From NAT127 sp034717695 (GTDB taxonomy: Bacteria > Pseudomonadota > Gammaproteobacteria > Pseudomonadales > Porticoccaceae), in assembly GCA_034717695.1 (NCBI GenBank), contig JAYELS010000017.1:1-45325 (forward strand): a DNA stretch of 45,325 nucleotides. Reading direction: 5' to 3'. Shown piece by piece: positions 40,578 to 45,325 of this stretch; position 1 is the first letter of the stretch; each line of letters starts with the position of its first letter. Both the position numbers and the translations under genes were made by a program. The notes under the pieces were generated by a model. The model did not search any database. It had not been told where the DNA came from and saw only the letters and a list, made by a program, of their open reading frames with translations.

Positions 40578-40983
40578 TTCCAGCCTCAGACGACAAAAAC
40601 GCATCAATAATGGGACAAGGCACCTCCCCCACGCAGTGCTCGCAGTCGTCGATGAGCTGGCTGAGCACCGCCTTCATGCGGCCGAGGTCGGCGAGTTTGG
40701 CCTCGATCTGGTCGAGGCGCTGGCGGGCGATGGCGCGCACCGCGTCGCGCTCGGCGCCGTCCGCCAGTTGCAGCAGTTGGGCGATCTCGTCCAGACTGAA
40801 TCCCAGTTCCTGGGCGCGCTTGATGAAGTGGATGCGGGCCACGGCGGCGGGGGGGTAGTGGCGGAAGGCGCCCCGCTGGGGCGGTACCGGCAGCAGCTGG
40901 CGCCGCTGGTAGTAGCGGATGGTCTCGATGCCGACGCCGGCGGCCTTTGCCAGGCGGCCGATGGTCAGTGCCGGTGCGGTCAT
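40558..40983 (-). CDS. MerR-family metal-responsive regulator
   Basis: The protein has 141 residues. The N-terminus LTIGRLAKAAGVGIETIRYYQRRQLL is the MerR helix-turn-helix. A long dimerisation helix is followed by CEHCVGEVPCPIIDAF. The outer cysteines are nine residues apart, as in the MerR/PbrR metal loop, and CPII is shared with CueR-type proteins, but the usual Cys near residue 80 is missing. Metal specificity is therefore open; the divergent P1B ATPase suggests copper or silver. The last residues, LTLDV, come from a heptamer repeat, so the C-terminus has probably been replaced. Confidence 0.87.
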   Translation of the reverse strand: MTAPALTIGRLAKAAGVGIETIRYYQRRQLLPVPPQRGAFRHYPPAAVARIHFIKRAQELGFSLDEIAQLLQLADGAERDAVRAIARQRLDQIEAKLADLGRMKAVLSQLIDDCEHCVGEVPCPIIDAFLSSEAGNLTLDV

Positions 40984-40993
40984 GAAAAAGCCC

Positions 40994-41025
40994 TTGACTC
41001 TGGGGTGTGGTACGGAGTGTAGGCT
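40994..41025 (+). promoter_or_regulatory. MerR-type stretched promoter/operator for the P1B ATPase
   Basis: TTGACT (40994-40999) and TAGGCT (41020-41025) are 20 bases apart, the long spacer typical of MerR-activated promoters. The spacer region carries the dyad ACTC...GAGT (right half GGTACGGAGT, left half weaker). It lies between the divergent merR and ATPase genes. Confidence 0.8.
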
Positions 41026-41058
41026 CGGCCTCGAACATTGCCAATCAGGAGAATCGCC

Positions 41059-43416
<2,358 letters not shown>

Positions 43417-43441
43417 CGGCAAGGCCTCGAGAGGAGACACC

Positions 43442-43852
43442 ATGAATTTTCGCAACGCCCTGTTCAGCTACCTGATCGCCCTGCCGGTGTTCTTCGCCGT
43501 CGACATGCTCTGGCTTGCGGTGATCGCGGTGGATTTCTACCCCCGCCATATCGGCCATCTGCTGGGGCCGGTCAACTGGACCGCCGCCGGGCTCTTCTAC
43601 GCCATGTTCATCGCCGGCATCGTGCTGTTCGGGGTGCGCCCCGGGCTCGCCGCAGGGTCGGTGAAAACGGCGGCGCTGTGGGGCGGGCTGTTCGGGTTTT
43701 TCACCTACGCCACCTACGACCTCACCAACATGGCCACCCTCGCCGGCTGGCCCTGGGTGGTGGTGATGGCGGACATCGCCTGGGGCATCGCCCTGTGCGC
43801 GACGGTGTCTGCCATTACCTGCCGCCTGGCGCTGCGCTGGCTGGTGCGCTGA
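43442..43852 (+). CDS. DUF2177 membrane protein
   Basis: The protein has 136 residues; the ATG follows GAGGAGACACC. It has four hydrophobic helices and the family pattern FFAVDMLWLAVIAVDFY and GFFTYATYDLTNMATL. It is 25 bases downstream of the ATPase gene and probably in the same operon. The family has no known function. Confidence 0.87.
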   Translation: MNFRNALFSYLIALPVFFAVDMLWLAVIAVDFYPRHIGHLLGPVNWTAAGLFYAMFIAGIVLFGVRPGLAAGSVKTAALWGGLFGFFTYATYDLTNMATLAGWPWVVVMADIAWGIALCATVSAITCRLALRWLVR

Positions 43853-43896
43853 TGGCCAGCGCCTTTGCAAGCGCTGTTGGACGGCGCTGTTGCATA

Positions 43897-43974
43897 GCCC
43901 CTGTGGATGGCTCTCGTGGATAGCTCTTGTAGATAGCTCTTGTGGATAGTCCTTTTGGATAGCCCTTTTGGATA
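43897..43974. repeat. Six tandem 13-bp repeats upstream of the MFS gene
   Basis: Six imperfect copies of GCTCTTGTGGATA (for example GCTCTCGTGGATA, GCTCTTGTAGATA, GCCCTTTTGGATA) run without gaps. The last ends 73 bases before the likely GTG start. The 13-bp period, AT-richer than its surroundings, could be a set of protein-binding iterons or a slippage-prone array. Confidence 0.93.
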
Positions 43975-44047
43975 GGAGAGCCAGGGGCCGCCATCCCCTA
44001 CAATGGCTGCTCCCCCGTCTTTGCGCCCACCGCCCCCAAGGAAAGCC

Positions 44048-45229
44048 GTGAATCGACCCTGGCTGCTCAAGATCAGCGTGCTGATGCTGTCCATGCTCAC
44101 CATCATGGCGGGCACCCCCGTGGCGCCGGCGCTACCCAAGATCGCCGCCGCCTTCGCCGGGGAGCCCCACGCCGAGCTGCTGGCGCGGCTGGTGCTGACC
44201 ATGCCCGCGCTGTTCACCGTGATCGGCGCGCCCCTTGCCGGGCTGATCGCCGATCGCCTGGGGCGCCGGCCCCTCGCCCTGGCGTCCCTGGTGCTCTATG
44301 CCCTGGCGGGCACCTCGGGCTTTTTTGCCGAGACGTTGCAACAGATCCTGGCGGGGCGCGCGCTGCTGGGGCTCGCCGTGGGCGGCTGCATCACCGCCGG
44401 CACAGCCCTCATCACCGATTACTATCAGGGGGAGGAGCGTATCCGGGTGCTGGGCTTCCAGGCCGCCTTCACCACCGGGGGCGGGGTGCTGTTCATCAGC
44501 CTCGGGGGGCTTTTGGCGGAGCTTGGCTGGCGCTTTCCGTTTTTGCTCTATCTGGTGGCGGTGGGGGTGTTCGCCCTGGTGGTGCTGGTGATCCACGAAC
44601 CGAAGCGGGCGCCGTCCCCGGCCCCCGGCGGGGTGGGCAACGGCCTGCCCCTGGGCTTTATCGCGGCGATCTACCTGATCGCCCTGGTGGGGCACACCTG
44701 CTTCTTCTCGGTGCCGGTGCAGATGCCGTTCTTCCTGCAGCGGGATTTCGCTATCGGCGGCGTCGGCACCGGCCTGATCATGTCCCTGGCCACGGTGTTC
44801 GCCTCGGTCACCGCGTTCAACTTCGGGCGGGTGAAAAGCCGCCTGTCCTACGGTGCCATCCTGGTGCTGATGTTTGCCATGATGAGCGTCGGCTACATCA
44901 TCATCGGCCTCGCCCCGGCGGTGTGGGTGCTGGTGTTCGGCCTTTGCATCACCGGCGTGGCGGCGGGCCTCTTGATCCCCAGCGTCAACAACTGGATCGC
45001 CGAGATCACCCGCCCCCACAATCGCGGCCGCGCCTTCGGGATCATTGCCACCTCGCTGTTTCTCGGGCAATTCCTCGCCCCCATCGTGATGGCACCCCTG
45101 GTGTCGCGGGTCTCCTACGGCACCTTCTTCGTCATTCTCGGGCTGTTCCTGCTGGTGATGGCGGTGCTGATCCGCCTGTGGGCGGGAGTGCTGGGGGAGC
45201 GTACCCGCCGGCATGGCGGGCGGGGTTAG
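44048..45229 (+). CDS. MFS transporter
   Basis: The protein has 393 residues from GTG 44048, which follows AAGGAAAGCC; an ATG at 44003 would add 15 Pro-rich residues and has no good ribosome site. About twelve transmembrane helices are visible. The MFS signature GLIADRLGRRPLAL lies after helix 2, and a central loop (HEPKRAPSPAPGGV) divides the halves. The drug:proton antiporter group is likely; the substrate is unknown. It is preceded by the 13-bp tandem repeats. Confidence 0.85.
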   Translation: MNRPWLLKISVLMLSMLTIMAGTPVAPALPKIAAAFAGEPHAELLARLVLTMPALFTVIGAPLAGLIADRLGRRPLALASLVLYALAGTSGFFAETLQQILAGRALLGLAVGGCITAGTALITDYYQGEERIRVLGFQAAFTTGGGVLFISLGGLLAELGWRFPFLLYLVAVGVFALVVLVIHEPKRAPSPAPGGVGNGLPLGFIAAIYLIALVGHTCFFSVPVQMPFFLQRDFAIGGVGTGLIMSLATVFASVTAFNFGRVKSRLSYGAILVLMFAMMSVGYIIIGLAPAVWVLVFGLCITGVAAGLLIPSVNNWIAEITRPHNRGRAFGIIATSLFLGQFLAPIVMAPLVSRVSYGTFFVILGLFLLVMAVLIRLWAGVLGERTRRHGGRG

Positions 45230-45275
45230 GCGTTCCGTTCGCAGGATCCGGGGGCGGCTGGAGAGCATGGCCGAT

Positions 45276-45325
45276 GACGCTGCGCTCTTCGGCCCTACAA
45301 CCCACTCCCCGTCGAGCGCAGCGTC
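45276..45325. repeat. 12-bp inverted repeat at window end
   Basis: GACGCTGCGCTC (45276-45287) and GAGCGCAGCGTC (45314-45325) are exact reverse complements around a 26-base loop, 46 bases after the MFS stop. The context (GCCGATGACGC...TTCGGCCCTACAA) looks like a dispersed intergenic repeat; it could also serve as a terminator stem. Confidence 0.8.

Overview
The window is GC-rich, densely packed bacterial chromosome with no rRNA, tRNA, insertion sequence, CRISPR or phage genes that I can see. Protein types point to a gammaproteobacterium: a DUF2868/DUF3482 pair, a Pseudomonas-like CspA, RhlE, TonB receptors with PepSY partners, an ArsJ-type ars operon and several GGDEF/EAL proteins. Paired SnoaL-like proteins, YceI and a Cu nitrite reductase would suit a marine or sediment lineage. 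I cannot name the genus.

Region 1 (1-10.9 kb). After a membrane protein/GTPase pair comes a compact archaic chaperone-usher pilus operon on the minus strand (7897 to 3411: pilin, chaperone, usher, tip pilin). Its leader holds a class I cyclic di-GMP riboswitch (GEMM-I). The operon is bracketed by two c-di-GMP-family proteins that look catalytically dead: an EAL protein downstream (EAL motif reads AVG) and, divergently upstream, a phytochrome-like PAS-GAF-GGDEF protein (GGDEF reads DGGAF, but the RxxD inhibitory site is kept). The usher carries an extra N-terminal AMIN-like domain. Together this looks like a self-contained c-di-GMP-responsive pilus module and is the best candidate here for an undescribed system.

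Region 2 (10.9-20.5 kb, mostly minus strand). A beta-hydroxyacid dehydrogenase, a PepSY membrane protein, a hemerythrin and an orphan SdhB-type iron-sulfur protein are followed by a TonB receptor and a copper/nitrite cluster: nirK, a dihaem cytochrome c, a monohaem cytochrome c and a two-domain multicopper oxidase. This is the Nitrosomonas ncgABC-nirK gene set in a different order.

Region 3 (20.5-32.9 kb, mostly plus strand). An intact PAS-GGDEF-EAL protein, the helicase RhlE, a siderophore-type TonB receptor with a PepSY partner, a cold-shock protein with a clear promoter, long leader and terminator, a membrane-bound PAS-GGDEF cyclase, then YceI and two divergent SnoaL-like proteins.

Region 4 (33.0-43.4 kb). 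An ars cluster on the minus strand reads arsR, arsC, acr3, GAPDH, arsJ, arsP, a CxxC thioredoxin-like protein and a permuted ATP-grasp-like enzyme. Next to it a MerR-family regulator diverges from a YHS-domain copper-type P1B ATPase across a typical stretched MerR promoter. A DUF2177 membrane protein and an MFS transporter end the window.

A recurring non-coding theme is short arrays of 7-bp units of the form GTNNNAC (13.46, 14.84-14.98, 37.34-37.48 and 40.44-40.58 kb). At three loci they are arranged as facing arms around an 80-90 bp (or shorter) loop. One array forms the 3' end of the merR reading frame.
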